NCBI RefSeq assembly: GCF_030268045.1
Contig: NZ_BSDC01000003.1
Coordinates: forward strand, 248,001 to 312,000
Direction of reading: 5' to 3'
DNA: 64,000 nt
Source: Geothrix edaphica
Lineage (GTDB): Bacteria; Acidobacteriota; Holophagae; Holophagales; Holophagaceae
Positions 53,956 through 62,275 of the stretch are shown here, piece after piece. The position numbers and the translations under genes were made by a program. Within the stretch, counting starts at the first letter, position 1; the number at the start of each line of letters is the position of its first letter. The notes beneath the pieces were generated by a model that saw only the letters and a program-made list of their open reading frames with translations, was not told where the DNA came from and did no database searches.

Positions 53956-54897
53956 CTAGTGGTGATGGTCTGCCTCCGCCTCGTGCCGATGATCGAACCG
54001 GTGGTGGTGGCGGTCCGCCATCTCCCGGGTCTCGAAGTGCACCGTGAGGTGGCGGACGCCGTGGCGCTCCCAGAGCAGGTGCTCGATCCGCTCCAGGTGG
54101 GCCTCGGTGTCCCCCAGCCGGTCGCCCTCCACGATGATGTGGGCCGTGGCGATGGTGAGGTGGCTGCACATCTTCCAGCTGCGGAAGTCCTCCACGCCCA
54201 GCACACCCGGCAGGCCCATCAGCTCCGCCTTCACGGCCTCGTGCTCGAAGGCGGCGCGGTGCATGAGGATGCCCACGGCATCCCGCAGCAGCAGCACGGC
54301 CCCACGCAGGATGACCAGCAGGATCACGAGCGCGATGGCCGGATCCACCCAGCGCCAGCCCGTGAGCCGGATGAGGACCATGCTCCCCACCAGGGAGATG
54401 CTGGTGAGGCTGTCTGCGAAGGCATGCAGGTAGGCGGCCTTCAGGTTGGCATCCCGCTCCAGCAGGCTGCGGTCCCGGGGCACCAGCACCACCGTGGCCA
54501 GGATGTTCAGGAGCAGGCCGAGGCTGGAGAACACCAGCACCCAGCCCGTCTGGATGGGCACGGGATGGCGGAACCGGGCCAGGGCCTCCCAGCCCACGGC
54601 CCCGGCGAGGAACAGCAGGAACCCCACGCCCACCAGGCTGTTGAACACCTCCAGGCGGTGCCAGCCGAAGGTCCAACGGTCGTCGGGGTCGCGCCGGTTG
54701 GCCAGCCAGAGGCTCAGGATGCCCAGGCTGTTCACCAGGACATCGTTCAGGTTCTCCAGGCTGTCACTGACCAGGCCGATGGAACCCGTCCACCAGCCAC
54801 CGAGCCCCTGGAGGACGAAGCTGACGAAGAAGATCCCGGCGCTCCAGGCGAGGCGCCCGGTGGTGCTGGGCCCGTGATGGTGAGGATGGTCGGCCAT
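53956..54897 (-). CDS. Cation diffusion facilitator
   Basis: Proton-coupled efflux of zinc or related divalent metals at the inner membrane. 313 residues with six helices and a His-rich N-terminus (MADHPHHHGP) and C-terminus. The metal site includes SDSLENLND in helix 2 and HAFADSLTSI in helix 5 (H-x-x-x-D). The C-terminal cytoplasmic domain is typical (LGVEDFRSWKMCSHLTIATAHII). The ATG at 54897 overlaps the stop of the enoyl-CoA hydratase by one base (TGATG), so it is the last gene of an operon otherwise concerned with acyl-CoA metabolism. Why a metal exporter is there is unclear. Confidence 0.88.
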   Translation of the reverse strand: MADHPHHHGPSTTGRLAWSAGIFFVSFVLQGLGGWWTGSIGLVSDSLENLNDVLVNSLGILSLWLANRRDPDDRWTFGWHRLEVFNSLVGVGFLLFLAGAVGWEALARFRHPVPIQTGWVLVFSSLGLLLNILATVVLVPRDRSLLERDANLKAAYLHAFADSLTSISLVGSMVLIRLTGWRWVDPAIALVILLVILRGAVLLLRDAVGILMHRAAFEHEAVKAELMGLPGVLGVEDFRSWKMCSHLTIATAHIIVEGDRLGDTEAHLERIEHLLWERHGVRHLTVHFETREMADRHHHRFDHRHEAEADHHH

Positions 54898-55682
54898 CAC
54901 TCGCCCCGGTACCGGGGCTTCCGCTTCTCCCGGAAGGCAGCCAGTCCCTCCAGGCGATCCTTCGTGGGGATCACCTGGGCGTAGCAGGCCCGTTCGAAGG
55001 CGAGGCCGGAGGCCTGGTCCATCTCGAGGCCCCGGTTCACCGCCTGCTTGGCCATCCGCAGGGCCAGCGGCCCGTTGGGGAGGATCTCCCGGGCCAGGTT
55101 CAGGGCCGCGTCCAGGGCCCCGCCCGCGGGGGCCACGCGGTCCACCAGGCCCAGGCGCTCCGCCTCGGAGGCGCCGATGCGCCGGGCCGTGAAGATCAGC
55201 TCCTTGGCCCGGGCGGCCCCGATGAGCCGCGGCAGGCGCTGGGTGCCCCCGGCGCCCGGAATGATGGCGAGGGCCGTCTCCACCAGGCCCATCTTCGCGT
55301 CCGCCCCCGCCACGCGGAGGTCCGCGGCCAGGGCCAGCTCCAGGCCCCCACCGAAGGCCGCGCCCTCGAGCACGGCGAGCACGGGCTGGGGCAGGTCCTC
55401 CAGCTCGGTGAAGGCGCTCCGCAAGCCGTGGACGAAGACGGCGGTGTCGGCCTGGGACATGCCAGCCCGCTCCTTCAGGTCGGCCCCGGCGCAGAAGACG
55501 CCGGGCACCAGACTATGCACCACCACCACCCGGACGGCCGGATCGGAGCGCAGCTCCGCCAGGGCCTGCCGGAATTCGGCCAGGAGCTGGCGACCCAGGG
55601 CGTTCTTGGCGGCAGGCCGGTCCAGCCCGAGCAGGGCGATGCCGGCATCGTCCCCCGCGAGGCGTTCGAGCCGGACCTCCAT
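54897..55682 (-). CDS. Enoyl-CoA hydratase family protein
   Basis: Crotonase-fold protein of 261 residues. The oxyanion-hole segments are FCAGADLKER (near residue 65) and AFGGGLELALAADLRVA (near residue 110), and the catalytic Glu positions are in GLVETALAIIPGAGGTQRL. The pattern is closest to AUH-type methylglutaconyl-CoA hydratases of leucine breakdown, but plain enoyl-CoA hydratase is possible. It is flanked by biotinyl-domain genes with TGATG overlaps on both sides, so it is co-translated. That context supports a carboxylation-linked pathway such as leucine catabolism, using the carboxyltransferase at 38816. Confidence 0.87.
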   Translation of the reverse strand: MEVRLERLAGDDAGIALLGLDRPAAKNALGRQLLAEFRQALAELRSDPAVRVVVVHSLVPGVFCAGADLKERAGMSQADTAVFVHGLRSAFTELEDLPQPVLAVLEGAAFGGGLELALAADLRVAGADAKMGLVETALAIIPGAGGTQRLPRLIGAARAKELIFTARRIGASEAERLGLVDRVAPAGGALDAALNLAREILPNGPLALRMAKQAVNRGLEMDQASGLAFERACYAQVIPTKDRLEGLAAFREKRKPRYRGE

Positions 55683-55894
55683 CAACCCAGCTCGACGATG
55701 GCATCCCCTTCGTTGAGGAACTGGTCGGGGGTCACAAAGACCTTCTTGACCGTCCCCTCCTCAGGGCTGCCCACGGGAATCTGCATCTTCATGGACTCGA
55801 TGATCACCAGATCCTGGTCCTCGCCCACAGCATCGCCTTCGGCCACGCAGACTTCCAGAACCTTCCCCGCCATCTCGGCTCGCACCAGGGCCAT
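55682..55894 (-). CDS. Small biotinyl-domain protein
   Basis: A 70-residue stand-alone biotinyl/lipoyl domain. The biotin-type motif ESMKM puts the modified Lys at residue 36. N-terminal start MALVRAEMAGKVLEVCVAEGD is normal for such carriers. It is short enough to be a mobile carrier for a carboxylase. The stop overlaps the enoyl-CoA hydratase start by one base. Confidence 0.92.
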   Translation of the reverse strand: MALVRAEMAGKVLEVCVAEGDAVGEDQDLVIIESMKMQIPVGSPEEGTVKKVFVTPDQFLNEGDAIVELG

Positions 55895-55930
55895 CCCTCA
55901 CCTCGTAGAAGATGGCTTCAGTCTAGCTCG

Positions 55931-56167
55931 CTATTCGTCCTTGTCGGAGTCGCCGATCACCACCAGGTCATCGTCCTCGTAGGCGAAGTCGCCCTCCTCC
56001 ATGAGGACCTCGCGGACCTTCCCGCATTCGGGGGCGTTGATGTAGAAGGCCGTGCGGGAGGAATCCGTGCCCTCGAGGATCATCAGGGGCTCGTCCTCTT
56101 CCACCTCCTGGCCGGGGCGGACGAGGACGTCCACCACATAGCCCGGCCATTCCGCCCGCACGATCAT
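55931..56167 (-). CDS. Biotinyl-like domain protein without the modified Lys
   Basis: A 78-residue protein with the same fold pattern as its neighbour (IVRAEWPGYVVDVLVRPGQEVEEDEPLMIL), but the hairpin where the Lys should be reads LEGTDSSRTAFYINAPECG, with no Lys and three extra residues. It cannot carry biotin or lipoate. An acidic tail follows. It lies 36 bp upstream of the true biotinyl protein, so it may have arisen by duplication and may regulate or structure the complex. It is the first gene of the minus-strand operon; ychF is divergent from it. Confidence 0.78.
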   Translation of the reverse strand: MIVRAEWPGYVVDVLVRPGQEVEEDEPLMILEGTDSSRTAFYINAPECGKVREVLMEEGDFAYEDDDLVVIGDSDKDE

Positions 56168-56296
56168 GCTGCCTCCCCTGGCCCATCTGTGACCTTGGCC
56201 GGGAGAGTATGGCGCCCGGGGCCCCCGCGCAAGTCCTGGAAGCCGTTCTTTTCGTCACATGTCCAGTAGGCGATACTGGAGGGCTTGGAGGATGGA

Positions 56297-57397
56297 ATGG
56301 CTGTCGCCTGTGGCATCGTGGGTCTCCCCAACGTGGGAAAGTCCACCCTTTTCAACGCCCTCACCCGTGCGGGCGCGGCTTCGGCCAACTATCCCTTCTG
56401 CACCATCGAGCCCAATACGGGCGTGGTGGACGTGCCGGACCCCCGCCTGGCGCTCCTGGCGGAGATCGTGAAGCCCCAGCGCATCCTGCCGGCGGCCCAG
56501 GAGTTCGTGGACATCGCGGGCCTGGTCCGCGGGGCCAGCAAGGGCGAGGGCCTGGGCAACGCCTTCCTGGGCCACATCCGGGAGACGGATGCCATCGTGC
56601 AGGTGGTCCGCTGCTTCGAGGATACGAACGTCACCCATGTGGAGGGCGGGGTGAACCCAGAGCGTGACCTCAGCATCATCGAGACCGAGCTGGTCATCAA
56701 GGACCTGGACGCCGTGGAGAAGGGCCTGGAGCGCCACCGCAAGGTCGCCAAGACCGGCAACAAGGAGTCCCTGGCCCTGGTGGCCGTGCTGGAGCGGGTC
56801 TTCGCGGCCCTGGACGCCGGCCAGTGGGCCCGCACCGCCGGCCTTTCGCCTGAGGACAAGGCCCTCATCAAGTCCTACGGCCTGCTCACCCTCAAGCCCA
56901 CTCTCTTCGTGGGCAACATCGGGGAGGAGGACATCCGCAACCCCGAGGGCAACGTCCACTACCGGAAGCTGCAGGAGCTGGCCGCGGCGCGCCAGGCCCC
57001 CTGCATCCCCATCTGCTCCAAGCTGGAGGCCGAAATCCAGGACCTGCCAGAAGAGGACCGCCCCCTGTTCCTGGAGGAGGCGGGCCTGACCGAGCCGGGC
57101 CTGAACGTGCTCATCCACGCCAGCTACGACCTGCTGGGCCTCCAGACCTACTTCACCGCCGGGGTGAAGGAGGTCCGCGCCTGGACCATCCACAAGGGCG
57201 ACACGGCCCCCCAGGCCGCGGGCGTCATCCACACGGACTTCGAGAAGGGCTTCATCCGGGCCCAGGTCATCGCGTATGAGGACTTCATCCAGTTCAAGGG
57301 CGAGCAGGGCGCCAAGGATGCGGGGAAGATGCGCACGGAAGGCAAGGACTACGTCGTCAAGGACGGCGACCTGATGAACTTCCTCTTCAACGTCTAG
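56297..57397 (+). CDS. ychF: Ribosome-binding ATPase YchF
   Basis: OBG-family ATPase that binds ribosomes and modulates translation and stress. 366 residues. P-loop [15 protein letters not shown] at residues about 8-22, switch regions around [14 protein letters not shown] and [18 protein letters not shown], then the TGS-like C-terminal domain ending [11 protein letters not shown]. The NKxD motif is replaced by the ATP-specific segment, as in the family. The ATG at 56297 has GGAG 6 nt upstream. It converges with htpX, stops 4 bp apart. Confidence 0.96.
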   Translation: MAVACGIVGLPNVGKSTLFNALTRAGAASANYPFCTIEPNTGVVDVPDPRLALLAEIVKPQRILPAAQEFVDIAGLVRGASKGEGLGNAFLGHIRETDAIVQVVRCFEDTNVTHVEGGVNPERDLSIIETELVIKDLDAVEKGLERHRKVAKTGNKESLALVAVLERVFAALDAGQWARTAGLSPEDKALIKSYGLLTLKPTLFVGNIGEEDIRNPEGNVHYRKLQELAAARQAPCIPICSKLEAEIQDLPEEDRPLFLEEAGLTEPGLNVLIHASYDLLGLQTYFTAGVKEVRAWTIHKGDTAPQAAGVIHTDFEKGFIRAQVIAYEDFIQFKGEQGAKDAGKMRTEGKDYVVKDGDLMNFLFNV

Positions 57398-57400
57398 GGC

Positions 57401-58240
57401 CTAGCGGGCCTCGATGGGCATGCGCCGCAGCCGCTCCACCCGCGCCTCCATGGGGGGGTGGGTGGAGAAGAGGTTCATGAGGCCGCCCGCGCTCAGGGGG
57501 TTCACGATCATCATGTGGGCCGTGGCGGGCTGGGCGGACTGCATGGGCGCCTGCTGGTTGTAGTTCTGCAGGCGCTCCAGGGCGGAGGCCAGCATGTCCG
57601 GACGGCCCGTGAGGTGGGCGCTGTAGTCGTCGGCCAGATACTCCCGGGAGCGGCTCACGGCCATCTGGAGCATGATCGCGGCCAGAGGGCCCAGGATCAT
57701 GATGGCGATGCCCGCCAGGGGGTTGGAGCGGCCCTCCTCGTCCCGGGGACTGACCCACATGGCCATGCGGGAGAGGAACATGATGGCCTGGGCCAGCACC
57801 GCCGCCATGCTGCCGATGAGGATGTCCCGGTGCTTCACGTGGCCCAGCTCGTGGCCGATGACAGCCTCCAGTTCAGGCCGACTGAGGATCCGCATGATGC
57901 CCTCGGTGACCGCCACCACGGCGTGCTCGGGGTTCCGGCCCGTGGCGAAGGCGTTGGGCGTGTCCTCGGGGATGATGGCGATGCGGGCCATGGGCAGGCC
58001 GGCCCGCTGAGTCAGGTTCGCCACGATGGCGTAGAGCTCGGGGGCCTCGGCCTGCGTCACCACCCGGGCGCCGTAGCTGGCCAGCACGATCTTGTCGGAA
58101 AAGAAGTAGCTGACCCCGTTCATCACGAGGCCGATGGCGAGGGCCATCACCATACCGGACTGGCCCCCGAAGTAATCGCCGATCCACACCAGCAGCCCGG
58201 TCATGGCCACGATGATGAGAAGGGTTTTCGCCTGGTTCAT
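57401..58240 (-). CDS. htpX: Membrane zinc metalloprotease HtpX
   Basis: Quality-control protease of the inner membrane. 279 residues with two N-terminal helices. Zinc motif HELGH at His130, Glu131 and His134, the downstream Glu in SREYLADDYSA, and two more helices between. A conserved NPLAGIAIMILGPLAAIM helix is present. Single gene; GGAGG lies upstream of the ATG, 34 bp after the stop of the PP2C gene. Confidence 0.95.
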   Translation of the reverse strand: MNQAKTLLIIVAMTGLLVWIGDYFGGQSGMVMALAIGLVMNGVSYFFSDKIVLASYGARVVTQAEAPELYAIVANLTQRAGLPMARIAIIPEDTPNAFATGRNPEHAVVAVTEGIMRILSRPELEAVIGHELGHVKHRDILIGSMAAVLAQAIMFLSRMAMWVSPRDEEGRSNPLAGIAIMILGPLAAIMLQMAVSRSREYLADDYSAHLTGRPDMLASALERLQNYNQQAPMQSAQPATAHMMIVNPLSAGGLMNLFSTHPPMEARVERLRRMPIEAR

Positions 58241-58274
58241 GAAGTTGCCTCCAGGTACCAGGATACGGAGGGGA

Positions 58275-59846
58275 TCAAGCGCCCATCCGCTTGACCACCA
58301 CCAGGGTCACGTCATCCCGGAAGCGGCCCCCCTCCAGGTGCTGGAAGGCCTCCACCAGCAGGGCCTCGAACAGCTCGTCCGCCCCGGCCCGGGGGCGGCG
58401 GCGGATGACCTCGGCCAGGCGGCCGTCCCCCAGCTCCTCGCCCGCGGCGTTCTCCGCCTCCACCAGGCCGTCGGTGAAGATCACCAGGACGTCCCCGGGT
58501 TCCATGGCGGCATGCCCCTCGGCGAAGACGACTCCGGGCAGCAGGCCCACCATGGGCCCCGTGGGCGCGAGCCGGACGACCTCGCCGCCGGACCGCACGA
58601 GCAGGGGCGGGTTGTGGCCGCCGTTCACGAACCGGAGATCGCCGTTGAGGGGATGCAGGCTCGCGGCGAACAGGGTGGTGTAGCGGTTGCCATCGCGCAC
58701 GTCGTTCATGCGGCGGTTCAGGCGCTCCGCCAGCTTCCCCCAGTCCTGCACGCGGCGGCCGCCCAGGGCCCGGAGGAAGGCGGAGAGCTGCGTCATCATC
58801 AGAGAGGCGGGCAGGCCCTTGCCGGAGATGTCGCCCACGGCGATGTGGAGCCGGTCGCCCAGCTCCTCGTCGCGGGCCATCCACACGTCGTAGAGATCAC
58901 CGCCCACGGCCTGGTAGGGCAGGTTCGCCGCGGCGCACTGCCAGCCGCTGGGCTCCGGCAGCGTCTTGGGGAGCAGGCTGCGCTGGATGTCCCGGGCCAG
59001 GTCCAGGTCCTTCTCCATGCGCTCGGCCTGAAGGCGGGCCTCGCGGAACTCCAGACTCGACAGCTGGGAGGACGTGAGGTTCAGCAGGGTGTGCAGGAAG
59101 ACTTCGTCATCGTCAGACAGCTTCCCCACGGCCGGGTCGGCCGCGTAGGCGAAGCCGTGGCTGTGGTTCTGGTCCAGCAGCTCCACGGCGTGGACCAGCC
59201 CCTTCGCCTCGACCAGCTCGTGCAGGGCATCGCCCTCCAGGAGCTCCGGGACCTGCCCGAGGCCCTTGGCGTGCAGCACGGCCCCCTGGGCGTCCACCAC
59301 CAGGAGGCGCATGATCCGGAACTCGCCCATGAGCGTGTTGGCCATGAGCCGGACCAGATCCTGCCGGGTCTCCACCAGGCCCAGGTTGCGGGTGAGCTCG
59401 AAGACTGTGTTCAGGCGGGACAGCTGCAGGGCCAGGGCCTGGTTCTGGGTGCTGCGCACCGCCTCGGCCCGGCGCCAGGCCAGCAGGGGCGCGCTGATGG
59501 ACAGCAGCAGCGGCACCGCGCCCGGCATTTCCTCCGTCCGGAGGACCAGGTGGCCGTAGACCTCCTCGCCGTAGGCCCAGGGCAGCACCTGCCAGCCCTC
59601 GCCGGGGTGGGTGGGGAAGGCCGGGGCCGCCCCCCGGAGGAAGAGCCACTTGCCGCCATCCCAGAGCCCGCCCTGGCCCGTCCGGGCGATGCCCATGACC
59701 GTGACGCCCACCAGATGGACGAGGTCCTCCTCGGTGCCCTGGTCCGGGAAGGTCTCCAGGAAGTCAATGAGCGGAAGCAGCTCCTGGGCCCCTTCCGGGA
59801 TCTTCAGCGCCAGCTGGCGGAGGCGGTCGAAGGGATTGGTCGGCAT
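58275..59846 (-). CDS. RsbU-like SpoIIE-type serine phosphatase
   Basis: A 523-residue PP2C phosphatase that would dephosphorylate the STAS protein encoded upstream. The N-terminal 270 residues include a GAF-like region (around LLVVDAQGAVLHAKG) for sensing, followed by a coiled linker (EARLQAERMEKDLDLARDIQRSLLP) and the SpoIIE domain with the metal-binding motifs GGDLYDVW, GDISGKGLPASL, GGHNPPLL, FTDGLVEAEN and DDVTLVVV. No ribosome-binding site is strong. It is the third gene of the STAS-kinase-phosphatase operon. Confidence 0.9.
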   Translation of the reverse strand: MPTNPFDRLRQLALKIPEGAQELLPLIDFLETFPDQGTEEDLVHLVGVTVMGIARTGQGGLWDGGKWLFLRGAAPAFPTHPGEGWQVLPWAYGEEVYGHLVLRTEEMPGAVPLLLSISAPLLAWRRAEAVRSTQNQALALQLSRLNTVFELTRNLGLVETRQDLVRLMANTLMGEFRIMRLLVVDAQGAVLHAKGLGQVPELLEGDALHELVEAKGLVHAVELLDQNHSHGFAYAADPAVGKLSDDDEVFLHTLLNLTSSQLSSLEFREARLQAERMEKDLDLARDIQRSLLPKTLPEPSGWQCAAANLPYQAVGGDLYDVWMARDEELGDRLHIAVGDISGKGLPASLMMTQLSAFLRALGGRRVQDWGKLAERLNRRMNDVRDGNRYTTLFAASLHPLNGDLRFVNGGHNPPLLVRSGGEVVRLAPTGPMVGLLPGVVFAEGHAAMEPGDVLVIFTDGLVEAENAAGEELGDGRLAEVIRRRPRAGADELFEALLVEAFQHLEGGRFRDDVTLVVVKRMGA

Positions 59847-59865
59847 GGTGGGCGGACCTGGGGCT

Positions 59866-60303
59866 TCAATCCAGCTTCTTGATCAGGCAGCACTCGTTCC
59901 GGCCCGAGGCCTCGTCCGCCTTGAACCGCACCTCGTCCATGAACCGGCTCATGAGCAGCAGGCCCAGCCCCCCCTTCCGGGGATGCTTGATGTATTCCTT
60001 CGGATCGGGCAGCACGATCTGGTCGCCGCGGAGCCCCTGGCCGGAGTGGAGGATGTGGATCTCCAGGGCCTGCTCGGTGAAGCGCAGCTCCAGCTCGACG
60101 CTGTGCTCGCCCTCGCCGTGGTAGGCATGGAGGATCACGTTGGTCACCGCCTCGTCCACCGCGATGCTCACCTTGGCGGCGGTGGCATCATCGAGACCGG
60201 CGACCAGGGAGGCCCGCTTGGCCAGCCCCGTCACCAGGTTCAGGTAGCGGGTCTGGCTCGGGATCACGAGTCGGAACTCGGCTGGTTCCATGGTGGCCGC
60301 CAC
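59866..60303 (-). CDS. RsbW-like anti-sigma/serine kinase
   Basis: A 145-residue HATPase_c protein. N-box DEAVTNVILHAY (near residue 56) and the G-loop HPRKGGLGLLLM are present. It would phosphorylate the STAS partner and bind its target. No sigma factor gene lies nearby, so the bound output protein is unknown. Start choice: GTG 60303, with AAGGGG 7 nt upstream, is preferred to GTG 60309, which overlaps the STAS stop. It is the middle gene of the operon. Confidence 0.88.
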   Translation of the reverse strand: MAATMEPAEFRLVIPSQTRYLNLVTGLAKRASLVAGLDDATAAKVSIAVDEAVTNVILHAYHGEGEHSVELELRFTEQALEIHILHSGQGLRGDQIVLPDPKEYIKHPRKGGLGLLLMSRFMDEVRFKADEASGRNECCLIKKLD

Positions 60304-60305
60304 GC

Positions 60306-60665
60306 TCACCCCTTCCGTTCCGGCGTGACCGCGGCCAGGGCCTGGTCCTCCGCGCCGAAGACCCGGTAGAGCTGGGTGAAGCCCAGGGTATCGAAGATGG
60401 CGAAGACGTTCGGTTGGAGGTCGGACAGCAGGATGTCGCCCTGGTGTTCCCGGACCGTCTCGATAAGGCCCATGATGGCCCCCAGGCCGGCCGAGCTGAT
60501 GTAGTTGAGGTTCTTGCAGTTGAGGAGGATGGTGTAGCGTCCGTCGCGGACCAGCCCTTCCAGGGCCTCCTCGAACTCGCGCACGGTGTGGGCGTTGATG
60601 AAACCAGCGGGCAGGAGCACCGCCACGTCGCCAGCCTGCCTCACCGCAATGGAAAGATCCGCCAT
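60306..60665 (-). CDS. STAS anti-sigma-factor antagonist (RsbV/SpoIIAA-like)
   Basis: A 119-residue STAS domain protein. The phosphorylation site is in NYISSAGLG, with Ser57 or Ser58. Unphosphorylated STAS protein would release the RsbW partner's target. GGAGA lies 6 nt before the ATG at 60665, which is preferred over a 48-bp longer reading. First gene of the partner-switch operon; the GTG start of the kinase follows within 3 bp of its stop. Confidence 0.9.
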   Translation of the reverse strand: MADLSIAVRQAGDVAVLLPAGFINAHTVREFEEALEGLVRDGRYTILLNCKNLNYISSAGLGAIMGLIETVREHQGDILLSDLQPNVFAIFDTLGFTQLYRVFGAEDQALAAVTPERKG

Positions 60666-60774
60666 CCGCCATCTCCAAGGAACCTGGGCCATCCTATCGG
60701 TTCCACGGGGCAATTGCCAGTGAGCGCCCCGAACTGGGATACCCTGGATCCGAACCTTTCACTCGAGTCCCCCC

Positions 60775-61842
60775 ATGAGCGCCGCCCGCCCTGAGGACCA
60801 GCCCACCCACGACGCCCTCCGCGGGCCCCTGGAATCGTGGCTGAATCAGAAGAACCAGAGCCTGCTCGAGGAGGTGATCGCCACCTGGCAGCTGGCCATG
60901 GAGCGCTTCCAGCCCGACGAGGCCCTGCTGGAGCGCCTCCGCCAGGCGCTTCCGGCCCAGGCACCCGCTGAGCCGGAAACAGGCGGCGCCATGGCGGCCT
61001 TCGCGGGAGCCCTCGATCTCGTGGAGGGGGCCCCCTCCCAGGGCGACCTCCTCAAGCGCCTCCTGGACGGCCTGGAGCCCCTCGTCGAGCGCAGCGCCCT
61101 CTTCATCCTCAAGCAGGGGCTGGCCTCCCTGTATGCCCACCGCGGCTTCGAGGCGCATGCCCCCCTGAAGCCCGGCGCCGTCGTGCCCCCCCCCGACCTG
61201 GAGGCCGTGATCCAGGGCCTGGGGCGCTCCCTGCGGAAGAAGGGGGCCGGCTACTCGGCCCTGCTCGCGGTGCTGAGCCCCTACGAGGCCGCCGACCTGG
61301 TCATCCTCCCCATCCGCCACAAGCGCAAGGCCGTGGCCCTGCTGCTGGTGGACAGCGGGCTGCGCCAGAAGCTGGACCACCCCGAGCTGGTGCGTGCGCT
61401 GGTGCTGGCGGCTTCCGCCTCGCTGGGCAGCCTGGCCGCCGGGAAGGACGAGCCCGCCCACCCTCTGCCCCAACCCATGGCGCACGCCCTGCCCGTTCCC
61501 AGCGCCGCCAGCCAGTCCAGCGCCCCCACGCAGATGGTGCCCGATACCATCGAGGCCCCTCCATCGATGGACCTGGACCCCAAGACCCGCGCCGCCGCCG
61601 AACGGCTGGCCCGCGTCCTGGTAGGCGACGTGGAGCTGTACTTCCCGGGGAAGGTCGCCCAGGCCCGCAGCCAGGGCAACCTCTACGGCCTGCTCCGGGA
61701 CGAGCTCGAGCGGAGCCGCGCCACCTTCGTGGAGCGCTTCGGGGAGGACGTGGAAGTGCAGCACCGGATTTTCACCAGCACAGTCATTCACCAGCTGTGC
61801 GATGACGACGCTTCCAAGCTGAGCGGAGCCCCCTGGGCCTGA
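60775..61842 (+). CDS. GAF-like hypothetical protein
   Basis: A 355-residue soluble protein of unknown function. The N-terminal 80 residues are helical; residues about 80-220 have a GAF-like pattern (ERSALFILKQGLASLYAHRGFEAH, then LVILPIRHKRKAVALLLVDSG); a Pro/Ala/Ser linker follows, and the C-terminus (AERLARVLVGDVELYFPGKVAQARSQGNLYGLLRDELERSR) resembles a conserved end found in some deltaproteobacterial and acidobacterial regulators, but I do not know its name. It is divergent from the partner-switch operon (109 bp), so it may be an input to it. That is only an inference. Confidence 0.6.
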   Translation: MSAARPEDQPTHDALRGPLESWLNQKNQSLLEEVIATWQLAMERFQPDEALLERLRQALPAQAPAEPETGGAMAAFAGALDLVEGAPSQGDLLKRLLDGLEPLVERSALFILKQGLASLYAHRGFEAHAPLKPGAVVPPPDLEAVIQGLGRSLRKKGAGYSALLAVLSPYEAADLVILPIRHKRKAVALLLVDSGLRQKLDHPELVRALVLAASASLGSLAAGKDEPAHPLPQPMAHALPVPSAASQSSAPTQMVPDTIEAPPSMDLDPKTRAAAERLARVLVGDVELYFPGKVAQARSQGNLYGLLRDELERSRATFVERFGEDVEVQHRIFTSTVIHQLCDDDASKLSGAPWA

Positions 61843-61860
61843 GATCCCCATCCAGAAGGG

Positions 61861-61889
61861 GTGACAACCGGAGCCGACTCTGGTAGAAC
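61861..61889 (+). promoter_or_regulatory. Promoter of the FYDLN gene
   Basis: GTGACA at 61861-61866 (five of six), 17-bp spacer, TAGAAC at 61884-61889, about 35 bp before the ATG. Confidence 0.65.
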
Positions 61890-61923
61890 CTTGTTCCTTT
61901 GGGCATGGGCGAGGAACAAGTCA

Positions 61924-62217
61924 ATGGCGGATCTCGGCAAGAAGTTTTCGTGTTTCCAGTGCGCGACGAAGTTCTATGACTTCGGCAAGCCGGAGGCGGT
62001 GTGTCCCAAGTGCGGTGCCAACCAGAAGGCGGCCCCCGCCAAGCCTCGCGCCGTGAAGAAGGAGAAGAGCGTCCACGTCATCGAGGACGACTTCACGCCT
62101 GAGCCCGAGGCCGAGAACCTCGAGGAGGCCTTCAGCGAAAGCGGCGTTCCCATCGAGCGCGGCCGCGGCGAGGGCTTCGATCCCGGCGACCTCCGCATGG
62201 ACGACTACGACGAGTAG
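61924..62217 (+). CDS. FYDLN-type zinc-ribbon acidic protein
   Basis: A 97-residue protein of the TIGR02300/FYDLN type. The N-terminus has four Cys forming a zinc ribbon (Cys10, Cys13, Cys27, Cys30) around the segment KFYDFGKPEAVCPKCG, followed by a Lys/Ala stretch and a strongly acidic tail ending MDDYDE. The function is unknown; such proteins are common in proteobacteria and acidobacteria. GAGG is 9 nt before the ATG. A hairpin directly follows the stop. Confidence 0.85.
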   Translation: MADLGKKFSCFQCATKFYDFGKPEAVCPKCGANQKAAPAKPRAVKKEKSVHVIEDDFTPEPEAENLEEAFSESGVPIERGRGEGFDPGDLRMDDYDE

Positions 62218-62240
62218 CGAATGAGCTGCGCTCATTCGCT
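62216..62240 (+). terminator. Hairpin after the FYDLN gene
   Basis: 11-bp perfect stem AGCGAATGAGC/GCTCATTCGCT with a 3-nt loop, beginning inside the stop codon. No T-run follows. Confidence 0.6.
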
Positions 62241-62275
62241 GTGAGGAAGAAAAGCCTTTCCGGGAGGGGCCGGGG

